Assembly (NCBI GenBank): GCA_028671895.1
Contig: CM053806.1
Coordinates: forward strand, 18,673,001-18,737,000
DNA: 64,000 nucleotides
Direction of reading: 5' to 3'
From: Oenanthe sinensis
Lineage: Eukaryota > Streptophyta > Magnoliopsida > Apiales > Apiaceae
The translations under genes and the position numbers were made by a program. This document shows positions 34,801 through 44,831 of the stretch, piece by piece. Numbering within the stretch: the first letter of the stretch is position 1; every line of letters starts with the position of its first letter. The notes beneath the pieces are model-generated. The model was not told the origin of the DNA. It ran no database searches and saw only the letters and a list, made by a program, of their open reading frames with translations.

Positions 34801-35509
34801 CCTATGTTTTTTTAACTATTTACAATTGAAACCTTTTTGAAAATAATTACTAAAATTTTAAAATAATTATTAAATTTAACCTTGTGTTTTTTAACTATGT
34901 ACAATTGAAACTTTTTTTAAAATAAATAGTAAATTTAACCCTACGTTTTAAAACATTTAGTAAATTTAACCTTGACTTTTTAATTTCGGAATAAAATAAA
35001 TTTTATATTGAAAAAATATTTTCGAGAATATAGTCACCGAAGAGTATTTTTGAAAATAAATTAAATTCGGTAATAAACATTCATGAATATATTGAGCGGG
35101 AAGTGTGATGGCAAGATGGAATAATATAAACACATATTAAAATTTTATTGAACATATATAATATATTATATATATAGATATATTAATATAGAAAAGAACA
35201 TCTAAATATCCATTTTATAAGAAAAATGCCTAATAATTGTAAAAATCTATTATAGTTAGATAATATCTATATAAAAAAAATTGACAATAGTGCATTTGAC
35301 GAATATTTATTCAAAATTTTGTCGTAAAATTTATTTTATTCCGAAATTAAAAAGTCAAGGTTAAATTTACTAAATATTTTAAAACGTAGGGTTAAATTTA
35401 CTATTTATTTTAAAAAAGGTTTCAATTGTACATAGTTCAAAAACATAGGGTTAAATTTACTAATTATTTTAAAAAAAGATTTCAATTGTAAATAGTTAAA
35501 AAACATAGG
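34801..35509. repeat. Large inverted repeat, about 0.7 kb, probable MITE
   Basis: Left arm 34801-35006 (CCTATGTTTTTTTAACTATT to CGGAATAAAATAAATTTTAT) is matched in reverse by 35324-35509 (ATAAAATTTATTTTATTCCG to AAAAAACATAGG). The arms are built of repeated ACAATTGAAACC / TAAATTTAACC units. The loop of about 320 bp has no ORF. I could not fix a target duplication. Confidence 0.8.
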
Positions 35510-36465
35510 TTATATGATTGAACAACTGAAGTTTTGTTCGTATAATTAATGGTATTAATTTTGTAGCTTACAATATGCATGATTTTTCTATGCTGGTGTG
35601 ACAATACTTCTCAATCATTTCCCCTGTCCATGATATGGATTTAATGTGCATCATGTATGTGGGCTAAATCTTTGAAATGTTTCTTTTACTTAACTGCTCG
35701 CTCATGGGTTTTCAGCTTTAAAAATGCTTTAGTTTCTTTTAGATTGACAAGTCATTTATTGTGTTTATAAATCAGAGGGTTGGCTTGGCCGCTCTGCTGA
35801 TTGGATGGGTTGCTCAGAGTGCAAGGTGCAAAGTGCAAACAAGTCTATTTCTGCAATATGATTAGTGCCTTTTGGGTTGGAGAGTGGCAAAATGATAAAT
35901 ATCATTCGTGGTTGTATTTTGAAATGTAAGCTACTCCTTTGCTGTAATAGTCATTATATGCACTTAAATTACGTATATATGACAGATGTGAATTTTAACT
36001 TCCCTTGAATGATTACATTCCTGAAATTTTAAATCTGCTTCAGGTTGTTGCATCTTCTTTAAGGCTTGAAGCTCTGACACCTGACAGTATGTTCCATATA
36101 TACTTCCATAATTCAGCAGATGCGGCATGTATATTCTGTATGTATGCTTGCAGCTCCAGGTTTTTAAGAATAATGTTAATGGTGGGCAACTTCCTACTAG
36201 ATCCTACGTACTCAAGTTGAGTCATAAAGTGGTACTGTGTTATACTCTTTGTTGGTAGAATAATGTATTAGTAGAATACGGTCCTGACCTATTTGTGCAG
36301 TTTCTTTGTTGGTATGAAATGCCAAGGTTATTTAAAGATCATATATATGGCTAATTACAAATATTAGTTTGGCCAAACAGGAAAATATAGATTTCTGCAG
36401 ATGTGAGCATTGGCTCAAGTACACCATTTATGTAAGATAGGTTGCAAGGCAGGACCATTTATGGA
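35510..36465 (+). other. Spacer with possible unrecognised upstream exons of the Smr pseudogene
   Basis: Less AT-rich than its neighbours and it has exon-like patches (for example about 36045-36220), but I cannot match them to a family. They lie just upstream of recognisable Smr/DUF1771 exons in the same direction. Confidence 0.35.
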
Positions 36466-36709
36466 GATAGGTTGCAAGGTCTAACTGTGGCTCGTGCAGC
36501 ACCTGTTTGGCTTGAAACAGGAGACACAGTGAGCTAGTAATATTCTAAATGTGACAACCTTTCTTCTATTAATTAACTTGTGAGTGTTGTGAAAAAAGTT
36601 CCTGCACATATGCGTGCTTAACTTTGATTATGCAGCAAATATGTATTCAAAACTCGGGAGGAAGCTCGTGAACTTGCTCATCTATGTAATGTGTACAGTA
36701 CTTTGAACA
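36466..36709 (+). pseudogene. Smr/DUF1771-type gene fragment, upstream exons
   Basis: About 36466-36531 encodes GDRLQGLTVARAAPVWLETG, resembling the segment before the DUF1771 domain in plant Smr-domain proteins (CID7/At5g58720-like). An acceptor TATGCAG at 36635 opens an exon to 36709. It reads NMYSK, then, after a one-base frameshift near AAACTCGGGAGG, REEARELAHLCNVY, which is the usual start of DUF1771 in this family. The donor AACAG|GTGCAT follows. The rest of the gene reappears at 51251, after 14.5 kb of nested elements. The family call is from memory of related proteins, so it is moderately certain. The frameshift shows it is broken. Confidence 0.6.
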
Positions 36710-37677
36710 GGTGCATCTAGCAGTTATTTTTTTCGGTGGGATTAATGTTTTATAATTTGATAGATAACCATCTCTTCCAAAACCTTGATAAGTCACTAAA
36801 TGAGTAGTTCATCTTAAACATATCATTCTTTTAGTTTCGAAGTCAATTGACTATCAATGTTTACACTTGCACCTAATTAATTGGCAAGAATATTTCAGAC
36901 TTTACAAAAGATCACGTCAATTTTGGACATAGGTCATTTGTCTTCATAAAAAAAAGACGGAATCTTACATTTTGAAACAGTGATCGTATTGTCACCTAAT
37001 CTGTTTGGATGTAGTTCTTCTCCTTCGTCTTCTGAACTTTTGAATAAGAGCTGGAGGTACTCATTCCCAATATGGCTTTTTACTAACTCGATATTAGAAT
37101 TTAATACTCACAAACAGCTACTAGGTATGACCTTTTTCAATAAGTGGTGCTATGGTTTAAGTTCAGGTTTCTGTCATGGAAGTGGATGCAACTCCTAGTA
37201 TTTAGTAAATGGATTGAATGTCCCCTCAAACTGAACAGACCATTTCGTTTTTCAAGTGAACTTTAAGCATAGTTCAGAATTTCTTGGATAAAGAGTCTAT
37301 TTTGTAGTAGAACCCGCTCTTAAATTACATGGCAAGTATAGATGTTGATCATGATTACTTATATTTTGTTAAGTTTTTAATGTCTTGTAATGACTACTTG
37401 AAGCTCTATAGGATTAAAAAACTGAAAATATACCAAGATATATGGTAGCTCTTTATAGGCCTCCTTAATATCTAAGCATTCAAATTGGCTGTTGGGATTT
37501 ACTAGAAGATGAAATGATAATTTGATAACTGGGAACATGGGAATAGCAAATTGCCAAAGTTAATGGCCAGTCTTCTCCTATATATATTCTGCTTCTATCA
37601 GGTTGTGTTTTTTGTTTCTAGTTTCCACAGAAAGCTGGTTGAGCCTTTAGCCTAATGGCCTTAAGAGGAAGTCATCA
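36710..37677 (+). other. Intron of the Smr pseudogene, left part
   Basis: No exon recognised. It is interrupted on the right by a MULE-type element whose target duplication is about GTTTTGATT (37678-37686). Confidence 0.4.
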
Positions 37678-38018
37678 GTTTTGATTCGGGTTAAATCTCA
37701 AAGTGCTCACTGAAGTGAGAGGCTGGTACCAGATTAGTCACTCTAGTTATCGGCATCTCATTTGCACCACTCTAGTTGACAGTGATGACAAGTCCGTTTG
37801 TTTGACTTATTGACTAACGGAAAGTGACGTGGCGGTGACGTGGCAAATCAGAATCGGTGACGTGGCAAATCAGAATCAATTTTTTTTTTAATCTGATTTG
37901 ATTTTATTCTGATTTTAAAAAAAAATTTAAACAAGTATTTTCAAATTTTAATCTGATTTTAAAGTTTTTTAAAAAAATTCTGATTTTAATTTTTTTAAAA
38001 AAAAAACGGATTTTAAAA

Positions 38019-38556
38019 TGTTAGGAATGCAAACACTGGTGATTGTCAGAGATTACTAAACAGAGTTTATGCTGACGTCATCAGCGTTTAAGGAAGCTGT
38101 CGGTCAGAGTTTACTCTACCAGAGAATACTCAATCAGAGTTTACTCTAACAGAGAATGCTCAAATCAGAGAATGACAAACCGACAGAGTTTAGCTCCAGA
38201 GTTTATCAGAAAAGGAAACAGACAAATCAGAGTCTGATTTGGATAGTAAGAAGGAATTCAAGTGCAAGTCAAATTACCTTATTAAATCTATTCTTATCAT
38301 AATCTGTTTTGTAATTGTATTTGTAGCTGTGTCTATATAAACACAGAGATAGGTTATAATTAAATATCGAATTCATAAAAGCAATATCTTGTAACCTAGC
38401 AGCTCTTAAGAACTTAATATCTTGAGAGAGTTTTGTATTCAAGTTCATTATTAATACAAAACAGTATTCCATTCAATATACTTGTGTTCATAATCGATTT
38501 ACAGGCACTATTACATTCAACCCCCTTCTGTAATAGATTGATTATTCTGGGAAACA
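38019..38556 (+). repeat. Sirevirus C 5' LTR
   Basis: 538 bp. Holds CAGAGTTT five times (near 38062, 38114, 38144, 38195 and 38211) plus CAGAGAAT variants, all in the orientation opposite to most internal copies. The minus-strand ORF in it is a shadow repeated in the other LTR. Confidence 0.97.
38333..38341 (+). promoter_or_regulatory. Candidate TATA box of the Sirevirus C LTR
   Basis: CTATATAAA in the middle of the LTR, followed at a normal distance by the probable transcript start region. Also present in the 3' LTR near 49884. Confidence 0.55.
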
Positions 38557-38558
38557 AT

Positions 38559-38572
38559 TGGTATCAGAGCTG
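38559..38572 (+). other. Primer binding site (initiator tRNA-Met) of Sirevirus C
   Basis: TGGTATCAGAGCTG, two bases after the LTR end. Confidence 0.9.
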
Positions 38573-38606
38573 GTTGTAAATTTCAACTCAAAAAGATCAA
38601 ATAATC

Positions 38607-40862
38607 ATGTCTGGAAACAAGTATGAGAGCATCAGAATTCCAATATTGAAGAAGGCTGAATACCCTACATGGAGGGTGAAGATGATGATGTTCTTAGAAG
38701 CAACTGATCCTGATTACTTAGATAGGATCCATACAGGTCAGTACCTACCAACCAAACTGGTGCCTTCTACAATTGTGGAAGGAAGACAAATCCCTGAGTA
38801 TTACACCCTGAAGGACAAGAAAGAATGGACTAATGAAGAAAAACAGGAAGTCTTGAAAGATGCAAAGGTAAGAAATATTCTACATAACAGTCTTGACTCT
38901 GTAATGTCTAACAGGGTAATAGCTTGCAAAACTGCCAAAGAAATCTGGGATGCACTGGAGGTTCAATGTCAAGGAACCAAGGAGATAAAGAAAAATAGAA
39001 GATCTGTTCTAATCCAAGAATATGAATACTTTGAGGCTAAGCAGAATGAGTCCCTCACAGATATCTATGATAGATTTCTAACTCTGTTGAATAACTTAGC
39101 TTTGGTGGATAAAGTATATGACAATGAAGATTCAAACACCAAATTTCTGAGGGCTCTTCCAGAAGAATGGGATCTGCAGACATCCTTGATAAGAGACAGG
39201 GCTGACTTGGATGAGATGTCCTTAGATGAAGTTTATGGCAAATTGAAAACTCATGATCTGGAGTTACAGCAAAGAAGAAATAGAAAGAGTAACAAGGCAA
39301 GACCTATTGCTTTGAATGTTGAAGCAAAAATTAAAGAACCAAAAGAAAAGGTGCTTAAGGTTTCAACAAGGAAAGGGAAAGAAGTAGTACTCCAAGATAG
39401 CAGTGAATCAGAGTTTGAGGCAAACTCTGATGAAAACTCTGAAAATTCTTCAGACTCTGACATGATGGAGATGTTTGCTATGTTTGTCAAAAGCTTCAAG
39501 AAATACAGAAAATTTAGGAAGCAAGGAAACTTTCAGAAGAAGCATAGTGAGACAGACAAGAAAGACAGATTCAGAAAAAGGGAAAATAGAGATGCAAAAT
39601 CAAAAATTCTTGATAAATCAAAGGTCAAGTGTTACAAGTGCAACAAGATGGGACACTTTGCTACTGAGTGCAGAAGCAAGGAATCTGGGAAAGCTCTCAT
39701 CACATCAAAGAACGATTGGATGGATTCCTCAGACTCTGAAGAAGAAACTAACTATGCTCTCATGGCAAACTCTAATTCTCCCATTTTAAACTCTGACAAG
39801 GTACCAAACTCTGTTTTCAATTTTAATACTGAAGATATTCATGAACTAAAGTCTTTTCTTAGAAATCTGCATGTTAGCTTTAAATCACAATCTCTTGAGA
39901 ATGAAAGATTAAAATCTGAAATACAAACTCTGAATGCTAGGAATGACTTTCTTGAAACTGAACTTGTTCACATGCTTAGTTTTAAGAAAGACTGTGAGAA
40001 TGCTATACACATGCAAACTCAGTTGGAAATACAAGTCACATATTTGAAATCTGAGATAGCTAAGGAAAAAGAGACCTTCAGAGTTTGGACAAACTCTGGT
40101 AAGAAGGTCCAACAAATGCTTTCTGAAAAGAATTGGACATCTGCCTTAGGTTATGAATCTGATAAAGAAATTCATACTAATTCACACACAAAAGGAACAT
40201 TGAGTGAACCTGTGAAGTTTGTTAGAGCTAGTAATGATAAGAAAACTCTCCCTGAATGCTCTAAAAATAATAGTGTGCTAGATCTTAAGAAGGTGAATGT
40301 AGGGTTACTTTCACAGAAGCAACTTAAAGAAAAGTTGAAGGCAGTCACTAATAAAACTAAGAAGGTGAAAAGAAATAGGAATGGTAAAGTAGGAATTACT
40401 AAGGAGAATAATTACATAAATATCCCTGATGCTCCTAGGAAAATCTGTTTTACTTGTGGTAATTCTAATCACCTTGCTATTGACTGCAAACAAAAGAAAA
40501 AGAAAGAATCTGAAAGACCTAGGTTTGAGGCTAGAAAACAAACAAGATACAATCCCTGTTTTCATTGTGGTAGTTTATGGCATTCCATTTATACATGCAA
40601 AGATTATCATAATTTGTATTACAATTCTTACAAACCAAAGCCTCAAAAGAGTGATTCTCCAAAACATACTGTCAAGCAAATGTATGTGATAAAGTCTGAT
40701 AAAAGGAGTGTAAACTCTGACAGTACAAACTCTGTGAATGCAAACTCTGATCATGTAAACTCTGTTAACACAAACTCTGACAAAAGAACTTCTGCTGCAA
40801 AAGTTAACAAGTTTTCAAAGAAAGGACCCAAACTAGTTTGGGTCCCCAAATCTTCTAATTAA
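38607..40862 (+). CDS. gag: Sirevirus C gag, 751 residues, three CCHC knuckles
   Basis: Structural protein that forms the particle and binds element RNA. The ATG at 38607 is the first after the PBS. The N-terminal ~230 residues form a UBN2-type gag domain (KEIWDALEVQCQGT; IYDRFLTLLNNLAL). Zinc knuckles lie at about residues 342 (CYKCNKMGHFATEC), 614 (CFTCGNSNHLAIDC) and 651 (CFHCGSLWHSIYTC). A coiled-coil stretch lies at about 425-490. Acidic Asn-Ser-Asp tracts correspond to AAACTCTGA repeats. It ends KLVWVPKSSN and TAA. Longer than most copia gags, as is usual for Sireviruses. Intact. Confidence 0.95.
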   Translation: MSGNKYESIRIPILKKAEYPTWRVKMMMFLEATDPDYLDRIHTGQYLPTKLVPSTIVEGRQIPEYYTLKDKKEWTNEEKQEVLKDAKVRNILHNSLDSVMSNRVIACKTAKEIWDALEVQCQGTKEIKKNRRSVLIQEYEYFEAKQNESLTDIYDRFLTLLNNLALVDKVYDNEDSNTKFLRALPEEWDLQTSLIRDRADLDEMSLDEVYGKLKTHDLELQQRRNRKSNKARPIALNVEAKIKEPKEKVLKVSTRKGKEVVLQDSSESEFEANSDENSENSSDSDMMEMFAMFVKSFKKYRKFRKQGNFQKKHSETDKKDRFRKRENRDAKSKILDKSKVKCYKCNKMGHFATECRSKESGKALITSKNDWMDSSDSEEETNYALMANSNSPILNSDKVPNSVFNFNTEDIHELKSFLRNLHVSFKSQSLENERLKSEIQTLNARNDFLETELVHMLSFKKDCENAIHMQTQLEIQVTYLKSEIAKEKETFRVWTNSGKKVQQMLSEKNWTSALGYESDKEIHTNSHTKGTLSEPVKFVRASNDKKTLPECSKNNSVLDLKKVNVGLLSQKQLKEKLKAVTNKTKKVKRNRNGKVGITKENNYINIPDAPRKICFTCGNSNHLAIDCKQKKKKESERPRFEARKQTRYNPCFHCGSLWHSIYTCKDYHNLYYNSYKPKPQKSDSPKHTVKQMYVIKSDKRSVNSDSTNSVNANSDHVNSVNTNSDKRTSAAKVNKFSKKGPKLVWVPKSSN

Positions 40863-40882
40863 ATTGCATTTACTGATTGCAG

Positions 40883-43800
40883 GGAAACAGGAAAAACATT
40901 CTGGTAATTGATAGTGGATGTTCTGCACATATGACTGGAAATAAATCCCTGCTTTCAGAGTTTGAGGAGAAGGCTGGCCCAGCAGTATCTTATGGAGATG
41001 GCAACATAGGAAGAATACTGGGATATGGCAACATTGTGATTGGAAATGTCATCATTGAAAATGTAGCTTTGGTTGAAGGACTCAAACATAATCTGCTCAG
41101 TGTGAGTCAAATGACAGACAAAGGTTTCTCTGTGGAATTTCATGGAACTCATTGTGAAGTGAAAAGTAAGAAAAATGGAAAAGTAGCTCTTATTGGCCAC
41201 AGACATAACAACCTATTTGAAGCTAGCTTGGATGTTAATTCTAATGGTCCCTTGACCTGTCTACTTGGAAAGGCATCACCAATGGAAAGCTGGAATTGGC
41301 ACAAAAAGTTGTGTCACTTGAACTTTGGAAACATTAATGAATTGGTAAAGAAGGACCTAGTTAGAGGTCTTCCAAAAGTTCAATTTCATCCTGATGGACT
41401 CTGTGATTCATGTCAAAAGGCCAAACAAAGGAAGACATCTTTCAAGAGCAAAACTGAAAACTCTATTGATCAACCTTTTCATCTATTGCATCTTGACTTA
41501 TTTGGTCCAGTTAACATAATGTCCATTGGAAAGAAGAAATACACTCTGGTAATAGTTGATGATTTCACTAGATTTACTTGGGTATACTTTTTGCACAAGA
41601 AGGATGAAACTGCAGAAACAATTATTGATCATATTGCAATGATTGAGAATGGATCAACTCACAAAGTAAAGAATCTAAGGAGTGACAATGGAACAGAGTT
41701 TAAGAACTCTACAATGGAGGAATTCTGCTCAACAAAAGGCATCACTCAACAATTCTCAGCACCTGGCACACCTCAACAAAATGGTGTTGTTGAAAGAAAG
41801 AACAGAACTCTAATAGAAGCTGCCAGAACAATGCTCGAAGGAGCAAAGCTACCTACTTATTTTTGGGCAGAAGCTGTGAACACTGCATGCATCACTCAGA
41901 ATTGTTCCTTAATTAACAAACATGGAATGACTCCATATGAATCTTTGAAAGGAAGAAAGCCTAATGTCAAGTACTTTCACATCTTTGGAAGCAAGTGTTT
42001 TATTCTCAAGACACATCCTGAACAATTGAAGAAGTTTGAACTTAAAGCAGATGAGGGAATTTTTATTGGATATGCAACAACTTCTAAAACCTCTTCAAGG
42101 GCATTCAAAGTATTCAATTTAAGGACAAGGACAGTCATGGAATCAATTAATGTCTCCTTTGATGAAGGGAAGATAGCTGGGTTATATGATAAAGATGCAC
42201 AAGAAACACTGAGATTTGAGAATGAACTGCAGAAAATAAACTCTGTTGAACCAAACTCTGACGAGATAAACACTGATCAACCAAACTCTGATTCTTTAAA
42301 CTCTGATTCTTTAAACTCTGATTCAGAAATGATTGAAATAGAAATTAAAGAAACTGCACATGTTGAGGGGGAGCAACAACAATCACATACTGACATTGGA
42401 GATTCAACAATTGAAATATCAGAGTCTGACCAAACTCTGAACAACACAAACTCTGATCTTTCAAACTCTGAGACCACAAACACTGATACCTCAATCTCTG
42501 ATAATTCAAACTCTGAGTACATAAACTCTGAGACATCAAACACTGATGGAAACACATCTTCAAGGGGAGGATCATCATTTACAGAAGGATCATTCTATGA
42601 AGGCACAGATCATGGGGGAGCATCTAGTTCAAGGAACTTTCCACATCCAAGAAAATGGACCAAAGATCACACACCTGATTTAATCATAGGTGATCTGGAG
42701 AGTGGAATAAAAACAAGAAAAGCTACTCAAAATGAATGTCTATTTCATAGTTTTCTTTCACAAACAGAACCAAAAAGGATTGAAGATGCTTTGAAAGATG
42801 CAGATTGGATTACTGCAATGCAGGAAGAATTGAACGAGTTTGAAAGGAATGAAGTTTGGACCCTAGTTCCAAGGCCAAAGAACAGATCTATTGTTGGCAC
42901 AAAATGGGTATTCAGGAACAAGACAGACTCTGATGGAATAATTACAAGAAACAAGGCAAGACTGGTAGCCAAAGGTTATTCACAACAGGAGGGGATTGAT
43001 TATGATGAAACCTATGCTCCTGTAGCTAGACTTGAGGCAATCAGAATTTTTCTTGCTTATGCTGCAAATAAGAAATTCAAGGTCTACCAAATGGATGTTA
43101 AAAGTGCATTTTTAAATGGTGAACTTGAAGAAGAAGTCTATGTTGAACAACCACCTGGTTTTGTCAATCCAAAATATCCAAATCATGTCTACAGACTGGA
43201 TAAAGCTTTATATGGACTAAAGCAAGCACCAAGGGCCTGGTATGAAACTCTGGCTCTATTCTTACTTGAAAATGGTTTCACTAGAGGAACAATTGATAAA
43301 ACCTTGTTTTATAGATCTCAAGGTAAGGATTTATTATTGGTTCAAATATATGTTGATGATATTATATTTGGTTCCACTAATGAGAAACTCTGTGAAAGAT
43401 TTTCAAAGTTAATGCAGTCCAGGTATCAAATGAGTATGATGGGAGAATTGAGTTATTTTCTGGGTTTACAAGTGAAACAGACTGAAGAAGGGATCTTCAT
43501 TAATCAGTCTAAATACACAAAGAATCTACTCACTAAATTTCAAATGCAAGATTCTGCATCTGCTACAACTCCCATGGCTACTGCAACAAAACTTGATCAA
43601 GACACTGGAGAACCTGTTGATATTACAGCATACAGAGGAATGATTGGTTCTCTACTTTATTTAACTGCAAGTAGACCAGACATAATGTTTGCCACATGTC
43701 TATGTGCTAGATTTCAAGCAAATCCAAGAGCACCTCATTTGATTGCTGTGAAAAGGATTTTCAGATATCTCAAGGGCACTGCTAATCTTGGCTTGTGGTA

Positions 43801-44296
43801 TCCTAGGGAGTCTGATTTCAAATTGATAGGATATTCAGATGCTGACTTTGCAGGATGCAAGATTGACAGGAAAAGCACAAGTGGGAGTTGTCAATTTTTA
43901 GGTGGAAGACTTGTATCATGGCAAAGCAAGAAACAGAAGTCAATTTCAACATCAACTGCAGAGGCTGAATATATTGCTGCTGGAAGCTGCTGTGCACAAA
44001 TCTTATGGATGAGAAATCAATTGCTAGACTATGGTTTGAAATTCTCAAAAATTCCTATTTATTGTGATAACCAAAGTGCTATTGCAATGACAGGGAATCC
44101 AGTTCAACATTCTCTGACAAAGCACATCAGTATCAGATATCACTTCATAAGGGAACATGTGGAAGAAGGCACAATTGAATTGCATTTTGTTCCTACAGAT
44201 CAACAGTTAGCAGATATCTTCACAAAACCTCTGCCTGAAGCAACATTTAACAGACTGGTTTCTGAATTAGGGATGGTGTCAAGTGGCTCAACTTAG
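40883..44296 (+). CDS. pol: Sirevirus C pol (protease-integrase-RT-RNase H), intact
   Basis: This frame has no stop from upstream of 40877 to TAG at 44294-44296. Protease VIDSGCSAHMTGN is at about 40905. The integrase zinc region (WHKKLCHLNF, CDSCQKAKQRK) and core (LRSDNGTEFKN, TPQQNGVVERKN) follow, then an Asn-Ser-Asp-rich linker at about 42235-42560, RT (QMDVKSAFLNGE; YVDDIIFGSTN at about 43350) and RNase H (GYSDADFAGCKIDRKS; YCDNQSAIAM). The frame is +2 relative to gag and there is no ATG near the protease, so expression needs recoding or splicing. I place the start after the AG at 40881-40882, where joining to gag's TGG at 40841 would be in frame. All catalytic motifs appear present. Confidence 0.92.
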   Translation, partial: GNRKNILVIDSGCSAHMTGNKSLLSEFEEKAGPAVSYGDGNIGRILGYGNIVIGNVIIENVALVEGLKHNLLSVSQMTDKGFSVEFHGTHCEVKSKKNGKVALIGHRHNNLFEASLDVNSNGPLTCLLGKASPMESWNWHKKLCHLNFGNINELVKKDLVRGLPKVQFHPDGLCDSCQKAKQRKTSFKSKTENSIDQPFHLLHLDLFGPVNIMSIGKKKYTLVIVDDFTRFTWVYFLHKKDETAETIIDHIAMIENGSTHKVKNLRSDNGTEFKNSTMEEFCSTKGITQQFSAPGTPQQNGVVERKNRTLIEAARTMLEGAKLPTYFWAEAVNTACITQNCSLINKHGMTPYESLKGRKPNVKYFHIFGSKCFILKTHPEQLKKFELKADEGIFIGYATTSKTSSRAFKVFNLRTRTVMESINVSFDEGKIAGLYDKDAQETLRFENELQKINSVEPNSDEINTDQPNSDSLNSDSLNSDSEMIEIEIKETAHVEGEQQQSHTDIGDSTIEISESDQTLNNTNSDLSNSETTNTDTSISDNSNSEYINSETSNTDGNTSSRGGSSFTEGSFYEGTDHGGASSSRNFPHPRKWTKDHTPDLIIGDLESGIKTRKATQNECLFHSFLSQTEPKRIEDALKDADWITAMQEELNEFERNEVWTLVPRPKNRSIVGTKWVFRNKTDSDGIITRNKARLVAKGYSQQEGIDYDETYAPVARLEAIRIFLAYAANKKFKVYQMDVKSAFLNGELEEEVYVEQPPGFVNPKYPNHVYRLDKALYGLKQAPRAWYETLALFLLENGFTRGTIDKTLFYRSQGKDLLLVQIYVDDIIFGSTNEKLCERFSKLMQSRYQMSMMGELSYFLGLQVKQTEEGIFINQSKYTKNLLTKFQMQDSASATTPMATATKLDQDTGEPVDITAYRGMIGSLLYLTASRPDIMFATCLCARFQANPRAPHLIAVKRIFRYLKGTANLGLWYPRESDFKLIGYSDADFAGCKIDRKSTSGSCQFLGGRLVSWQSKKQKSISTSTAEAEYIAAGSCCAQILWMRNQLLDYGLKFSKIPIYCDNQSAIAMTGNPVQHSLTKHISIRYHFIREHVEEGTIELHFVPTDQQLADIFTKPLPEATFNRLVSELGMVSSGST

Positions 44297-44831
44297 CAAG
44301 TTTCAGACAATCAGAGTCTATGTCAGAGTATGGGGTAAACTCTGATGAAAATGGAGTAAACTCTGATCATTATATCAACTAATCTTTGATCACAAGTTCT
44401 CAGTATTTATGGTAAACTCTGTCAAAGTATGTGGTAAACTCTGACAGTACATACTAAACTCTGACTCATACAAACTCTGATCTGTAAACTCTGATTACGT
44501 GGTAAACTCTGAGATCACATTTATGACATTATATTTCTTTTTGTGACATCATAATTATTATTCTCTGGTTGGATTTATAATAAAGCGCGTGTTTCTCACA
44601 ACTGTCGATTCATATCATTACACAGTACACAAACACTTGCTGAATTTTGAGACTTGTACTAATAATTGTTTTTCCAATCAGCTTTTGCCACATGTCCCAC
44701 TACAGTTTTTATGCAATTGAAAGGGCACAGTTTAATTCATATTGTCATTTTGAATTAATCATCTGTATCTATTACTTCTCACTTACGCACAAACCCTAAA
44801 CTGCTCTAACCTGCAACTCTTTCTTGTTTCA
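44297..44831 (+). other. Spacer between pol and ORF3 of Sirevirus C with an AAACTCTG cluster
   Basis: Eight exact AAACTCTG copies lie in 175 bp: 44337, 44358, 44414, 44436, 44456, 44472, 44486 and 44504. Most are followed by A. Spacing is irregular (14-56 bp). The region is not translated in any long frame, so the motif is kept here without a protein role. The right half is an ordinary leader-like sequence before the ORF3 ATG. Confidence 0.9.

Noticed and set aside
38269..38472. Minus-strand 67-codon ORF, repeated at 49820-50023
   Set aside because: It lies wholly inside the LTR and recurs only because the LTR does; no family match.
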